DNA of 64,000 nt, taken from contig CAYUNE010000043.1 of assembly GCA_964446115.1 (NCBI GenBank), positions 1-64,000 of the forward strand, read 5' to 3'. The position numbers and the translations under genes were made by a program. The notes beneath the pieces are model-generated. The model ran no database searches and was not told where the DNA came from. It was given only the letters and a program-made list of their open reading frames with translations. The stretch is from CAYUNE01 sp964446115. Its GTDB lineage: Bacteria; Desulfobacterota; Desulfobulbia; Desulfobulbales; Desulfobulbaceae. This document shows, piece by piece, positions 42,546 to 50,725 of the stretch (position 1 is its first letter; each line of letters starts with the position of its first letter).

Positions 42546-42989
42546 CTATCTGATCAGGGCCTGCAGCTTTTCTTCCAGCGCCTGGGGCGGCACGGCTCCC
42601 ACCACCTGATCCACCACCTGACCGTTGCTGAAAAAAAGCAAGGTGGGAACCCCGCGGATGCGATACCGGGCCGCGGTCGTCCGGTGTATACTGGTGTCGA
42701 GTTTGGCAACGATCACCCGGCCCACGTACTTCCCGGCCAGAGTATCGAGAACCGGCGCCATGGCTCGGCAGGGACCGCAGGTGGGGGAGTAGAAATCCAC
42801 AAGAACCGGCAGGCCGGCGCCGTTGATAAAAGAGGTGAAATCGGCATCACCCAGCTCCACCGGCCGGGCCACGGCGCTGATATCAAGACGGCCGCCGCAT
42901 TTTCCACACTTGGGCCCGAGGTGCTGCTTGGTTACCGGCAGGCGATTGGTGGTCCCGCAGGCGGGACATTGTACCCGAATGGTCTGCAT
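42546..42989 (-). CDS. trxC: Thioredoxin 2 (TrxC type, zinc-binding)
   Basis: A 147-residue thioredoxin. The N-terminal zinc module has C8/C11 (CPAC) and C28/C31 (CGKC), as in E. coli TrxC. The thioredoxin fold follows, with active site CGPC at 71-74 (FYSPTCGPCRAMAP) and the cis-Pro loop IRGVPTLLFF. It reduces disulfides in the cytoplasm and may sense oxidative or metal stress. The open frame reaches 43181, but ATG 42989 has GAGGAG eight bases upstream and begins the zinc module as expected. Confidence 0.93.
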   Translation of the reverse strand: MQTIRVQCPACGTTNRLPVTKQHLGPKCGKCGGRLDISAVARPVELGDADFTSFINGAGLPVLVDFYSPTCGPCRAMAPVLDTLAGKYVGRVIVAKLDTSIHRTTAARYRIRGVPTLLFFSNGQVVDQVVGAVPPQALEEKLQALIR

Positions 42990-43265
42990 ATCGTCTCCTC
43001 TTGCTTCAGTGATTTGTTGAAAACAAAAAAACCCTGCTACGACAATACGGTAACCACTCCGGCAAAATTGGCAAACCAGCCATAGGCAAGTCCTTCTCCT
43101 CTCCAAGGGGAGCACAAAGGAAAAAGCCGGCAACCCCTTATCATTACAAAAAATTTCAGATACCATCCCTTGACATCGCAACGGTTGATTCTTATTTTTT
43201 CAGTATGGGATTAATGCATACCGCGGTATTTCAACCAGGCATGATCTAAAGACAGGAGGTGTGGT
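42990..43265. other. Intergenic region between divergent trxC and hsp20
   Basis: 276 bases with the hsp20 promoter near the right end. I could not place a confident trxC promoter. No tRNA, repeat or small gene was seen. Confidence 0.5.
43170..43198 (+). promoter_or_regulatory. Promoter of the second hsp20 gene
   Basis: TTGACA (43170-43175), a 17-base spacer, then TATTTT (43193-43198). The -35 box is perfect. No sigma-32 CCCCAT-type -10 and no CIRCE element was recognised, so heat induction is not evident from the sequence. Confidence 0.55.
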
Positions 43266-43757
43266 ATGGCAAAGTCAAAAGAAAAGGGAAAAGGAGAACT
43301 CGTCAGCCGGGAAAAAACGGGTACGCTGTCGCCTTTTGACGAGATGGACCGCTTCTTCGGTGATTTTTACCGCCATCCGTTTTCGCTGCTGAAACATCCC
43401 CTCTGGCCGCAGCCTGATTTATCCGCCTTTGAAGAGATTTCGCCGGTGGTCGATATTTTCGAGGACGGAGAGGAGGTGGTGTTCAAGGCCGAAGTGCCCG
43501 GACTGCGAAAAAAAGACCTGAGCGTCGATATTTCCGACAATCGTCTAACCATCTCCGGCGAAAAGAAGAAGGAAAAAAAGATCAAGAAGGAAGATTACTT
43601 CCGGCAGGAACGTACATACGGGTCCTTCTGCCGCAACTTCATTCTTCCTGAAAATGTGGACGCTGCCGGGGCAAAGGCCTCATTCCAGGATGGTGTGCTG
43701 GAAATACGCCTCCCCAAGACAGAGAAGACCAAAAAAAAGAAAATCGAAATCAACTGA
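43266..43757 (+). CDS. Small heat-shock protein (Hsp20), second copy
   Basis: A 163-residue holdase chaperone. The alpha-crystallin domain spans about 57-150, with PVVDIFEDGEEVVFKAEVPGLRKKDL-type start, SGEKKKEKK, YGSFCRNFILP and GVLEIRLPK; the tail ends KKKIEIN, where IEI is the oligomer-binding motif. Its N-terminus is Lys/Glu-rich. AGGAGGTGTGGT before the ATG supports the start. It belongs to the common class A type, unlike the short Hsp20 at 37,557, and lies 46 bp before a patatin-like gene. Confidence 0.92.
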   Translation: MAKSKEKGKGELVSREKTGTLSPFDEMDRFFGDFYRHPFSLLKHPLWPQPDLSAFEEISPVVDIFEDGEEVVFKAEVPGLRKKDLSVDISDNRLTISGEKKKEKKIKKEDYFRQERTYGSFCRNFILPENVDAAGAKASFQDGVLEIRLPKTEKTKKKKIEIN

Positions 43758-43803
43758 TCCTGTTATTCCGGCTCCCCATGCCCGGAACCGCGAACAATCC
43801 GTC

Positions 43804-44715
43804 ATGTCGGGAAAAAAAACCGTTTCCCTGGTTCTGGGCAGTGGCGGGGCCAGGGGCTATGCCCATATCGGCGTCATCGAGACCCTGGAACAACACGGCT
43901 ATGAAATCCGTTCCATTGTCGGCTCCTCCATGGGAGCCCTGATCGGTGGCCTCTATTGCTGCGGCGTCCTCGACGAATATCGTGACTGGATCCTCACCCT
44001 GGACCGGCTGAAGGTCGCAAAGCTGCTTGATTTTGCCTTCAGCAAGCCTGGAATCATCAAGGGTAACAAGGTGTTCCTGGTGATTGAAGGGATGATGGGC
44101 AATGTGACCATCCAGGAGCTCCCCCTCGCCTTCACCGCGGTGGCAACGGATATCACTCACCAGAAGGAGGTCTGGCTGCAACGGGGCAGACTCCTGGACG
44201 CGGTGCGGGCCTCCATCGCCATTCCCACCATATTTACGCCGGTTACGTACAAAAACAGAATCCTCATCGACGGCGGTGTTCTCAATCCTCTGCCCATCGC
44301 CCCCACTCTGGCCGACATCACCGATCTCACCATCGCAGTAAAACTCGACGGCGCCACTACCGCAAACTATCAGGTGGCCCTGCCGGAACAGGAAAAGGAA
44401 AATCAGCGGCGCCTCCACTCCATTTTTCTTGAGCTTTTCGAAAAAACAGGACTTGGCCGTAACCGGGAGACCGGAAACCGGGATATGGAGCTCGGGCTAT
44501 TCGACATTGTGGGCAAGACCATCGACACCATGCAAAGAGCTCTCACCCAGTGCAAAATGGCCGGATACTCCCCTGATATTATAATTGACATCCCTGCCGA
44601 TGCCTGCGGCTTCTACGAATTCCACCGCGGTTACGAGATGATCGAACTGGGCAGGATGATTGCCCGGGACACCCTGGCCGCTCACCGGACAAAGACCGCC
44701 ATCGCTCCCCGCTGA
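43804..44715 (+). CDS. Patatin-like phospholipase (RssA/NTE type)
   Basis: A 303-residue lipid hydrolase. All patatin motifs are present: the oxyanion loop GSGGARG (12-18), nucleophile elbow G-S-S-M-G with Ser42, and DGG with catalytic Asp156. The protein resembles E. coli RssA/YchK and NTE-type esterases. It probably acts on phospholipids or lysophospholipids at the inner membrane. The open frame reaches 43654, inside hsp20, but the family start fits ATG 43804. It may be cotranscribed with hsp20. Confidence 0.9.
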   Translation: MSGKKTVSLVLGSGGARGYAHIGVIETLEQHGYEIRSIVGSSMGALIGGLYCCGVLDEYRDWILTLDRLKVAKLLDFAFSKPGIIKGNKVFLVIEGMMGNVTIQELPLAFTAVATDITHQKEVWLQRGRLLDAVRASIAIPTIFTPVTYKNRILIDGGVLNPLPIAPTLADITDLTIAVKLDGATTANYQVALPEQEKENQRRLHSIFLELFEKTGLGRNRETGNRDMELGLFDIVGKTIDTMQRALTQCKMAGYSPDIIIDIPADACGFYEFHRGYEMIELGRMIARDTLAAHRTKTAIAPR

Positions 44716-45088
44716 GCATTCCATTCCGCCCTTGGCGCCGCCGCCGGGTTGCCAGCCCTGGGATCCGTTGCGATTTTCTTATTATTTCAATAAATTACCA
44801 TAACACGAATTACCATCGCGTAATCCAAAATACAGCCTTTCACCATAGCTTTTCCTCATAACATCTTAATTCTACTTAAGAAACCGGCAATCACCTCCCC
44901 TGGCCGATTACCTATCCGTAATCACCTTCCATTGATCTCCATACCGCCGATCCGGCCGTCAAACCCAATTTTACTTTAAAAACAATATATTACATGAATC
45001 ACTTCTGAAAAAAACGTGGCTGGCAAGAAGCCTGCACTACGGGGCGCAAGGATTTTCACCATCAACTCTTGCCATCAAGGATGATACC
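44716..45088. other. 373-base A/T-rich gap with operator-like repeats
   Basis: No coding frame is supported. The region is markedly A/T-rich compared with its neighbours and contains two 16-base elements of the form ATTACC-N4-CGTAAT (listed separately). It probably holds the promoter of the downstream secreted-protein gene, but clear -35/-10 boxes could not be chosen among several A/T-rich options. Confidence 0.5.
44794..44922. promoter_or_regulatory. Repeated ATTACC-N4-CGTAAT operator-like elements
   Basis: Two copies of ATTACC-N4-CGTAAT occur at 44809-44824 and 44907-44922, start-to-start 98 bases. Each contains the inverted arms ATTAC and GTAAT. An extra half-site ATTACC lies at 44794-44799, 15 bases before the first copy. 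The repetition with different central bases (ATCG and TATC) suggests binding sites for a dimeric regulator rather than chance. Confidence 0.45.
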
Positions 45089-46399
45089 ATGCGCCTCGTA
45101 CACCCAACTTTTCTGCTTAGCTGCGCCATGCTCACACTGTGGTCTTCAGCCTCCCCGGCAGGGGAATTCTGCGTGGATTCCGATGCTGAATATCGGGATG
45201 CCCTTGCCCTTGCCGCGGAAAACCATGAGGACGATATCATTATGATCGTCGAAGGGGCTGAGATCGCCGCCATTGCCCCCCGATATGAGACCGGTTACTC
45301 CCTGCGCATCGAAACGGGGTATGATGCGCTGTGTTCGGAAAGACCCCCGACCGCCTCCGGACAGATGGATACCGGAGGAAGCGGCTCCGTACCGGCCACC
45401 ATTCCCGAACCGCAGATCAGCACCAGCGGCCCCCAGCCCTTTGCGGCCGAGTCCAGAAGGTCAGCCGCCTCTCTTGATGAAAATTCCCTGGTGAGCGGCC
45501 AGGAAACCGTCCTGGGGGTGCCGGCTTACCGGTGGCGTCACGGCTGCGCGCCCACCGCCCTGGCCATGCTGCTGGGCTACTGGGATCTCAGGGGCATGAT
45601 CGATCTCTTTCCGGGTTCCGCGGTCGTGGAAAATGAAACCATCAGGCAGGCCATGGCCTCGGCAGACCATTACGATGAGTACAGTCTTCCCTATGACGCC
45701 ACAACCAATTCCATCAAGGAAGATCTCTCCGAGCAGCCGGAGCTGGCCCATGCCGATGACTCCCTCGCCGATTACCTCCACACCTCTTGGAGCGCCGACA
45801 ATCTGCGCTACGGCTGGACCAGCAGCGCCCGGATCATCCCGGCCCTGCAAGCCTATACCGCTTCCAGAAATCCCGATTACGAAGTTGAATACCGGGATTA
45901 TTACATGGTCACCAGTTACCATGCCTTTGACTGGAACATCCTGACCGATGAAATCGATCATGGCCGGCCCATGATCTTTCTGGTGGATACCACGGCGGAT
46001 GGTTTTACAGACCACTTCATCACGGTCATCGGCTACCGCAGTGAACCGACCCTGCAGTATGCCAGCCTGGATACCTGGGATAACAGCGTCCACTGGCACG
46101 ATTTCAACAAAATCGCCTCCGGCACCCCCTGGGGGATCTGGGGAGCCTGGTCATACGAACCAAACAGCGCCAACATGGCCGCCGAGGTCGATCAGCCCTC
46201 ATCTCCCATCGAGCCGTCCATACCCGACGTCCCGCAAACCACCGACCCGGAGATTACGGACACCTTGCAAGCCCATGAAGAAAGCGACGAAACCATCCCC
46301 GAACCCGTCGTCGAGGAACCCACCGCAGAGCAACGGGCAAAAAGAGTGGCCGTTCTCAACATCATCAGCAAGCTGCTGCTCAAGGACGAGAACTCCTGA
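45089..46399 (+). CDS. Secreted C39-like cysteine-protease-fold protein
   Basis: A 436-residue protein with a signal peptide (1-24). A disordered Pro/Ser-rich region (about 85-140) precedes a papain-like domain of the peptidase C39-like group. The catalytic set reads Cys153 in WRHGCAPTALAMLLGYWD, His309 in DHFITVIGY and Asp328 in SLDTWD. The C-terminal tail (about 370-420) is Pro/Glu/Thr-rich and ends in a basic helix. It may cleave peptides outside the cell or in the periplasm; no export partner or bacteriocin gene is nearby. AAGGA eight bases upstream supports the ATG. The promoter region holds repeated operator-like sites. Confidence 0.8.
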   Translation: MRLVHPTFLLSCAMLTLWSSASPAGEFCVDSDAEYRDALALAAENHEDDIIMIVEGAEIAAIAPRYETGYSLRIETGYDALCSERPPTASGQMDTGGSGSVPATIPEPQISTSGPQPFAAESRRSAASLDENSLVSGQETVLGVPAYRWRHGCAPTALAMLLGYWDLRGMIDLFPGSAVVENETIRQAMASADHYDEYSLPYDATTNSIKEDLSEQPELAHADDSLADYLHTSWSADNLRYGWTSSARIIPALQAYTASRNPDYEVEYRDYYMVTSYHAFDWNILTDEIDHGRPMIFLVDTTADGFTDHFITVIGYRSEPTLQYASLDTWDNSVHWHDFNKIASGTPWGIWGAWSYEPNSANMAAEVDQPSSPIEPSIPDVPQTTDPEITDTLQAHEESDETIPEPVVEEPTAEQRAKRVAVLNIISKLLLKDENS

Positions 46400-46494
46400 T
46401 GTGGAAATGATTTTTCAGTTTCCCCTTGTGCTGACGCACCAGCCTGGTTATTTTTGCGATCTACCTATAATCTTCCAGGACAAACATATATGTC

Positions 46495-47142
46495 ATGCAC
46501 TTTTCAGCCCGGGAACGGGATGCTCTTTACAAGGTAATCTTCAACCGCCGGGACGTCAGGGGCGAGTTCAAACCGGATCCGGTTCCCGACGATGTCCTTC
46601 ACCGGATCCTCACCGCCGCCCACCATGCCCCCAGCGTCGGCTTCATGCAGCCCTGGGATTTCATCGTGGTGCGTGACGCCGCCGTCAAGCGGAAGATCAA
46701 GGAAGGATTCCGGCAGGCCCATGAAGAGGCGGCCCGCCTGTTCAGCGGCAGCCGCCGCAAGACCTATGAATCACTCAAGCTGGAGGGAATTACCGAGGCG
46801 CCGCTGGGCATCTGCGTCACCTGCGACCGGCAGCGCACCGGGCCGGTGGTGATCGGCCGCACCGCCAACCCGGAAATGGACCTCTACAGCTCGGTCTGCG
46901 CCGTGCAGAACCTGTGGCTGGCTGCCCGGGCGGAAAACCTCGGGGTCGGCTGGGTCAGTATCATCCACCATTCAGCCTTGCGAAGCGCCCTGCACATCCC
47001 CGATGAAATCATGCCCATTGCCTACCTCTGCGTCGGTTATGTCACCGCCTTTCACGAGAAGCCGGAACTGGAAAAGGTGGGCTGGCTGCCGCGGCTGGAA
47101 CTGGATAAACTCGTCCACAACGATCGCTGGCCGGCGGATTAA
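46495..47142 (+). CDS. bluB: 5,6-dimethylbenzimidazole synthase BluB
   Basis: A 215-residue nitroreductase-fold flavoenzyme that breaks reduced FMN with O2 to form the lower ligand of vitamin B12. Recognised by NRRDVRGEF, AAHHAPSVGFMQPWDF, EAPLGICVTCDR, NPEMDLYSSVCAVQNLWLAAR and GVGWVSI. Asp20 and Ser155 are 135 residues apart, the same spacing as the essential Asp32 and Ser167 of the Sinorhizobium enzyme. A TATAAT hexamer at 46466-46471 may be its -10 box; no B12 riboswitch was seen in the 95-bp upstream gap. An oxygen-using enzyme is notable if the host is an anaerobe. Confidence 0.9.
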   Translation: MHFSARERDALYKVIFNRRDVRGEFKPDPVPDDVLHRILTAAHHAPSVGFMQPWDFIVVRDAAVKRKIKEGFRQAHEEAARLFSGSRRKTYESLKLEGITEAPLGICVTCDRQRTGPVVIGRTANPEMDLYSSVCAVQNLWLAARAENLGVGWVSIIHHSALRSALHIPDEIMPIAYLCVGYVTAFHEKPELEKVGWLPRLELDKLVHNDRWPAD

Positions 47143-47183
47143 CCCCTTGCAATCTCGGCGTAAGCCGAGCCGGATTACAAACC

Positions 47184-47927
47184 ATGAACCTGCTCCTGTT
47201 TGCGGCAAGTGAGCTGAGAGACTCCATTCTGGAGCTTGCGGACCGGCGGGCGCAACACATTATCCGGGTCCTCAAACTGCGTCCCGGCGACAGGCTTCGT
47301 CTGGGCATGCTCGACGGACCGCGGGGAACCGGTACCCTGCTGGATCTTTCCGCCACCAGGGTCCGGCTGCAGGTAGAGCTGGAAAAAGAGACGCCGCCGG
47401 TTCCGGATATCATTCTCGTCCTTGCCCTTCCCCGCCCCATCATGCTCCGGCGCATCCTCAAGCAGGCAAGCGTACTCGGAGTGGACCGCATCCACCTCAT
47501 CAACTCCCGACGGGTGGAAAAGTCGTTTTTCAGGGCCTCGATCCTGCAACCTGAAAAAATCCGCGCTCTGCTCATCGAAGGCGCAAGCCAGGCCATGGAT
47601 ACGAGACTGCCGCAAGTAATTATCCATCCTCTCTTCAAACCCTTTATCGAGGATGTGGCGTCAAAACTGAGGGCCAGGCACCGGCTTCTCGCCCATCCGG
47701 GAGAACGACGAGGCACGCCCGTACCCCTTGCCAACCGGACAGGTGAGAAAACCGTGCTGGCGGTGGGACCGGAGGGCGGCTGGATCGATTATGAGCGTGA
47801 CCGTTTCCGGGAGCTGGGTTTCCTGCCCTTTTCCCTGGGACCGCGCATCCTTCATGTGGACACCGCGGTCATCGCCCTGATCAGCCGTGTCCAGCTGCTC
47901 CTGGAACTGGGCGCAGGGAAAACGTAA
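47184..47927 (+). CDS. rsmE: 16S rRNA m3U1498 methyltransferase RsmE
   Basis: A 247-residue SPOUT methyltransferase. The N-terminal PUA-like part starts with RRAQHIIRVLKLRPGDRL, and the trefoil-knot part has VGPEGGWIDYE and LGPRILHVDTAVIAL, where family members read LGxRILRxETA. It methylates U1498 of 16S rRNA using SAM. It starts 41 bp after bluB and is convergent with lgt. Confidence 0.92.
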   Translation: MNLLLFAASELRDSILELADRRAQHIIRVLKLRPGDRLRLGMLDGPRGTGTLLDLSATRVRLQVELEKETPPVPDIILVLALPRPIMLRRILKQASVLGVDRIHLINSRRVEKSFFRASILQPEKIRALLIEGASQAMDTRLPQVIIHPLFKPFIEDVASKLRARHRLLAHPGERRGTPVPLANRTGEKTVLAVGPEGGWIDYERDRFRELGFLPFSLGPRILHVDTAVIALISRVQLLLELGAGKT

Positions 47928-48049
47928 CCGCTCACAGAATTCGCAACCCGGCGGCATAACGTATCTCTTTCCTGAAGACACTTACGAAATATCCGGATCC
48001 GTTTGCCGGAGATCAGCAGGGAGGATGATTGAAATTCAGCTACGGCGCC

Positions 48050-48838
48050 CTACTTGCCTGTCCTGATTTTGAAAAGCAGTAATCCGGCGGCGATCATTGC
48101 CATACACAGAATCTGGCCAAGGGTAAAAAATCCCCAGATATAGCCGATATGGGCGTCTGGCTGGCGGAAAAACTCGACAAAAAAACGGAATATGCCGTAC
48201 AGGATCAGGAATAGGGCAAAGAGAGTGCCGTGGTCCAGGCGGGGATTTTTCCATGGGATGGATTTACAGCTCCAGAGAATGACAAAAAGCACCAACCCTT
48301 CCAGCAGGGCCTCATAGAGCTGGGAAGGGTGGCGAGGCAACGGCCCCGCCCCTGGAAAAACCATGCCCCAGGCAACCCTGGTGACCCGACCGTGGAGCTC
48401 GTTGTTGATGAAGTTGCCGATGCGGCCAAGCCCCAGGCCGATGGGTACGGTGACCACATAGATATCCGCCGCCTTCCAGAAGTCGAGTTGATGTTTGCGG
48501 CTGTAGAAGAGCCCCCCGAGGATCACCCCCAGACAGCCGCCGTGAAACGACATTCCTCCCTGCCAGGTGGCGAAAATCTGCAGGGGATGCTGCAGAAAGT
48601 AGAGGGGATTGTAAAAAAGCACATAGCCGAGCCTGCCGCCGATAATCACCCCGAGGATCAGGACCAGATTGAGATTTTCAAAATGCTCCTGCAGTTGCCG
48701 ATAACCAAAGAGCCTGATCTGATACCTGACCAGGCCGTAGGCGGCGCCAAACCCGAGAATATACATGATGCCGTACCAGCGGACGGCGATGGGCCCGAGG
48801 GTAAAGGCCACCGGATCAATCTGCGGATAGGAAAGCAT
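48050..48838 (-). CDS. lgt: Prolipoprotein diacylglyceryl transferase
   Basis: A 262-residue, seven-helix inner-membrane enzyme that attaches diacylglycerol to the lipobox cysteine of prolipoproteins. The Lgt signature GRIGNFINNELHGRVT is present, with YGIMYILGF near the N-terminus (the conserved essential Tyr/His region) and RHPSQLYEALLEG. It serves lipoproteins such as those at 17,643 and 61,026 in this window. It begins 3 bp after the mnmG stop, in the trkA-trkH-mnmG-lgt unit. Confidence 0.95.
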   Translation of the reverse strand: MLSYPQIDPVAFTLGPIAVRWYGIMYILGFGAAYGLVRYQIRLFGYRQLQEHFENLNLVLILGVIIGGRLGYVLFYNPLYFLQHPLQIFATWQGGMSFHGGCLGVILGGLFYSRKHQLDFWKAADIYVVTVPIGLGLGRIGNFINNELHGRVTRVAWGMVFPGAGPLPRHPSQLYEALLEGLVLFVILWSCKSIPWKNPRLDHGTLFALFLILYGIFRFFVEFFRQPDAHIGYIWGFFTLGQILCMAMIAAGLLLFKIRTGK

Positions 48839-48841
48839 GGC

Positions 48842-50725
48842 TTACAACATTCCCGCCTTTTTCAGGTGCACCTGCAGCACCGAAACCGCCGCGGGCGTGA
48901 TACCGGAAATTCGCGAGGCCTGCCCCAGGGAACGCGGCCGCACTGCCGAGAGTTTTTCCACCACCTCGTTGGAAAGTCCCGAGAGTTTACGGTAATCAAG
49001 ATCGGCCGGCAACAGGACCTTTTCAAGCTTGCGGAAACGCTGCACCTGCTCTTCCTGCCGCCTGATATAACCGGCATATTTTATCTGTAGAACGATCTCG
49101 TCCCGGAAGGCAGCGGCCTGTTCATCCAGGGGGAGCCGCCTTTCCAACCGCTCCAGCAGGATCTTGATATCTTCAAGGCCGATTTCCGGACGCCGCAGCA
49201 ACTCCGCCGCCGACACCGTCTGTTTGAGGGCGGCGCTGCCGAGCCGACCAAGATATTCCTGCACCGCCGGCCGCGGCGGGATCCGTTCCCTTTCCAGGGT
49301 GTCGACGGCCCCGGCAATGGCGGTTTTCTTGGCAAGAAAGTCCTGCCATGTATCCCTGTCCACCAGCCCCAACCGATAACCGAATTCGCGCAGACGTAAA
49401 TCCGCATTGTCCTCCCGCAGCAGCAGACGATATTCGGCCCGGGAGGTAAAAAGGCGGTAGGGCTCACGGGTACCGCGGGTCACCAGGTCGTCGATGAGAA
49501 CACCGATATATGCCTGGGAGCGGTCAAGAATAAAAGGCTTTTCCCCCCGCAGCAGCAAAACGGCGTTGATTCCGGCCATGAGCCCCTGGGCCGCCGCCTC
49601 CTCGTAACCGGAAGTGCCGTTGATCTGGCCGGCGAGAAATAGCCCGCTCAACCGTTTTGTTTCCAGGCTGGGGTGTAGTTCCAGGGGGTCGATATAATCG
49701 TATTCAATGGCGTATCCTGGCCGGATGATGACCGCCTCCTCCAATCCGGCGATGCTACGCACCATACGGATCTGAATATCCAGGGGAAGGCTGGTGGGAA
49801 TGCCGTTGGGATAGACCTCCACCGTCTCAAGGCCCTCGGGTTCCAGAAAAATCTGATGCCGTTGCTTGTCGGGAAAACGCATCACCTTGTCTTCGATGGA
49901 GGGACAATAACGCGCTCCGACGCCGTCGATGATTCCGGCGTAAAGGGGCGAACGGTCGATGCCTTCACGGATGATCCCGTGGGTCCGCACATTTGTATAG
50001 GTGATGTGACAGGGAAGCTGGGGCCGGCGAAAACGCGGTGGACTTGAAAAGGAAAAAAGGGCGGGTGGATCGTCGCTGTTTTGCACCTCAAGACCGGCAT
50101 AGTCGATGGTCCGGCTGTCTAACCGCGGCACGGTGCCGGTCTTCATCCGGCCGGTGCGAAAACCCGTTTCCCTGAACCAGCGGGCCAGGCTGGTGGATGG
50201 CACATCTCCCATGCGGCCGGCAGGAAAATTTTTCAGGCCCACATGGATGAGACCGTCCAGGAAGGTACCGGTGGCCACCACCACCGCCCGCACCGGGATA
50301 TTCTCCTCCAGGGAGGTTCCGATGCCGACGACGCGCCCGTTTTCCACCAGAATTTCATCCACAACCACCTGCTTGATGGTGAGATTTTCCTGCTCTTCCA
50401 GCACCTTTTTCATCCGCAGACGATAGAGCAGCCGGTCGGCCTGGGCCCGGGAGGATCGCACCGCCGGTCCCTTGCTGGTGTTGAGTCGCCTGAACTGTAT
50501 GCCGGTGGCATCGATATTTCTGGCCATCTCGCCTCCCAGGGCGTCGATCTCCTTCACCAGATGGCCCTTGGCCAGCCCGCCGATGGCGGGATTGCATGAC
50601 ATGGCGCCGATGGTATCGACGTTGATGACGCAAACCAGCGTGCGACAGCCCATGCGGGCACAGGCCAGGGCCGCTTCGCAGCCGGCATGTCCGGCGCCGA
50701 TAACGGCAATATCAAACTCAGTCAT
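48842..50725 (-). CDS. mnmG: tRNA 5-carboxymethylaminomethyluridine modification enzyme MnmG
   Basis: A 627-residue FAD enzyme. The dinucleotide-binding start is IAVIGAGHAGCEAALACARMG, then MSCNPAIGGLAKGHLVKEID (the MnmG signature with catalytic-loop Cys), GTFLDGLIHVG, INGTSGYEEAAAQGLMAGINA and the C-terminal helical part. With MnmE it modifies U34 of several tRNAs. Its partner mnmE lies at 58,255. The open frame reaches 50899, but ATG 50725 follows AGGAAGG and matches the family start; it overlaps trkH by 8 bp. Confidence 0.95.
   Translation of the reverse strand: MTEFDIAVIGAGHAGCEAALACARMGCRTLVCVINVDTIGAMSCNPAIGGLAKGHLVKEIDALGGEMARNIDATGIQFRRLNTSKGPAVRSSRAQADRLLYRLRMKKVLEEQENLTIKQVVVDEILVENGRVVGIGTSLEENIPVRAVVVATGTFLDGLIHVGLKNFPAGRMGDVPSTSLARWFRETGFRTGRMKTGTVPRLDSRTIDYAGLEVQNSDDPPALFSFSSPPRFRRPQLPCHITYTNVRTHGIIREGIDRSPLYAGIIDGVGARYCPSIEDKVMRFPDKQRHQIFLEPEGLETVEVYPNGIPTSLPLDIQIRMVRSIAGLEEAVIIRPGYAIEYDYIDPLELHPSLETKRLSGLFLAGQINGTSGYEEAAAQGLMAGINAVLLLRGEKPFILDRSQAYIGVLIDDLVTRGTREPYRLFTSRAEYRLLLREDNADLRLREFGYRLGLVDRDTWQDFLAKKTAIAGAVDTLERERIPPRPAVQEYLGRLGSAALKQTVSAAELLRRPEIGLEDIKILLERLERRLPLDEQAAAFRDEIVLQIKYAGYIRRQEEQVQRFRKLEKVLLPADLDYRKLSGLSNEVVEKLSAVRPRSLGQASRISGITPAAVSVLQVHLKKAGML

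Noticed and set aside
46400..46494. Cobalamin riboswitch before bluB
   Set aside because: The gap is only 95 bases, too short for the element, and no B12-box-like sequence was seen.
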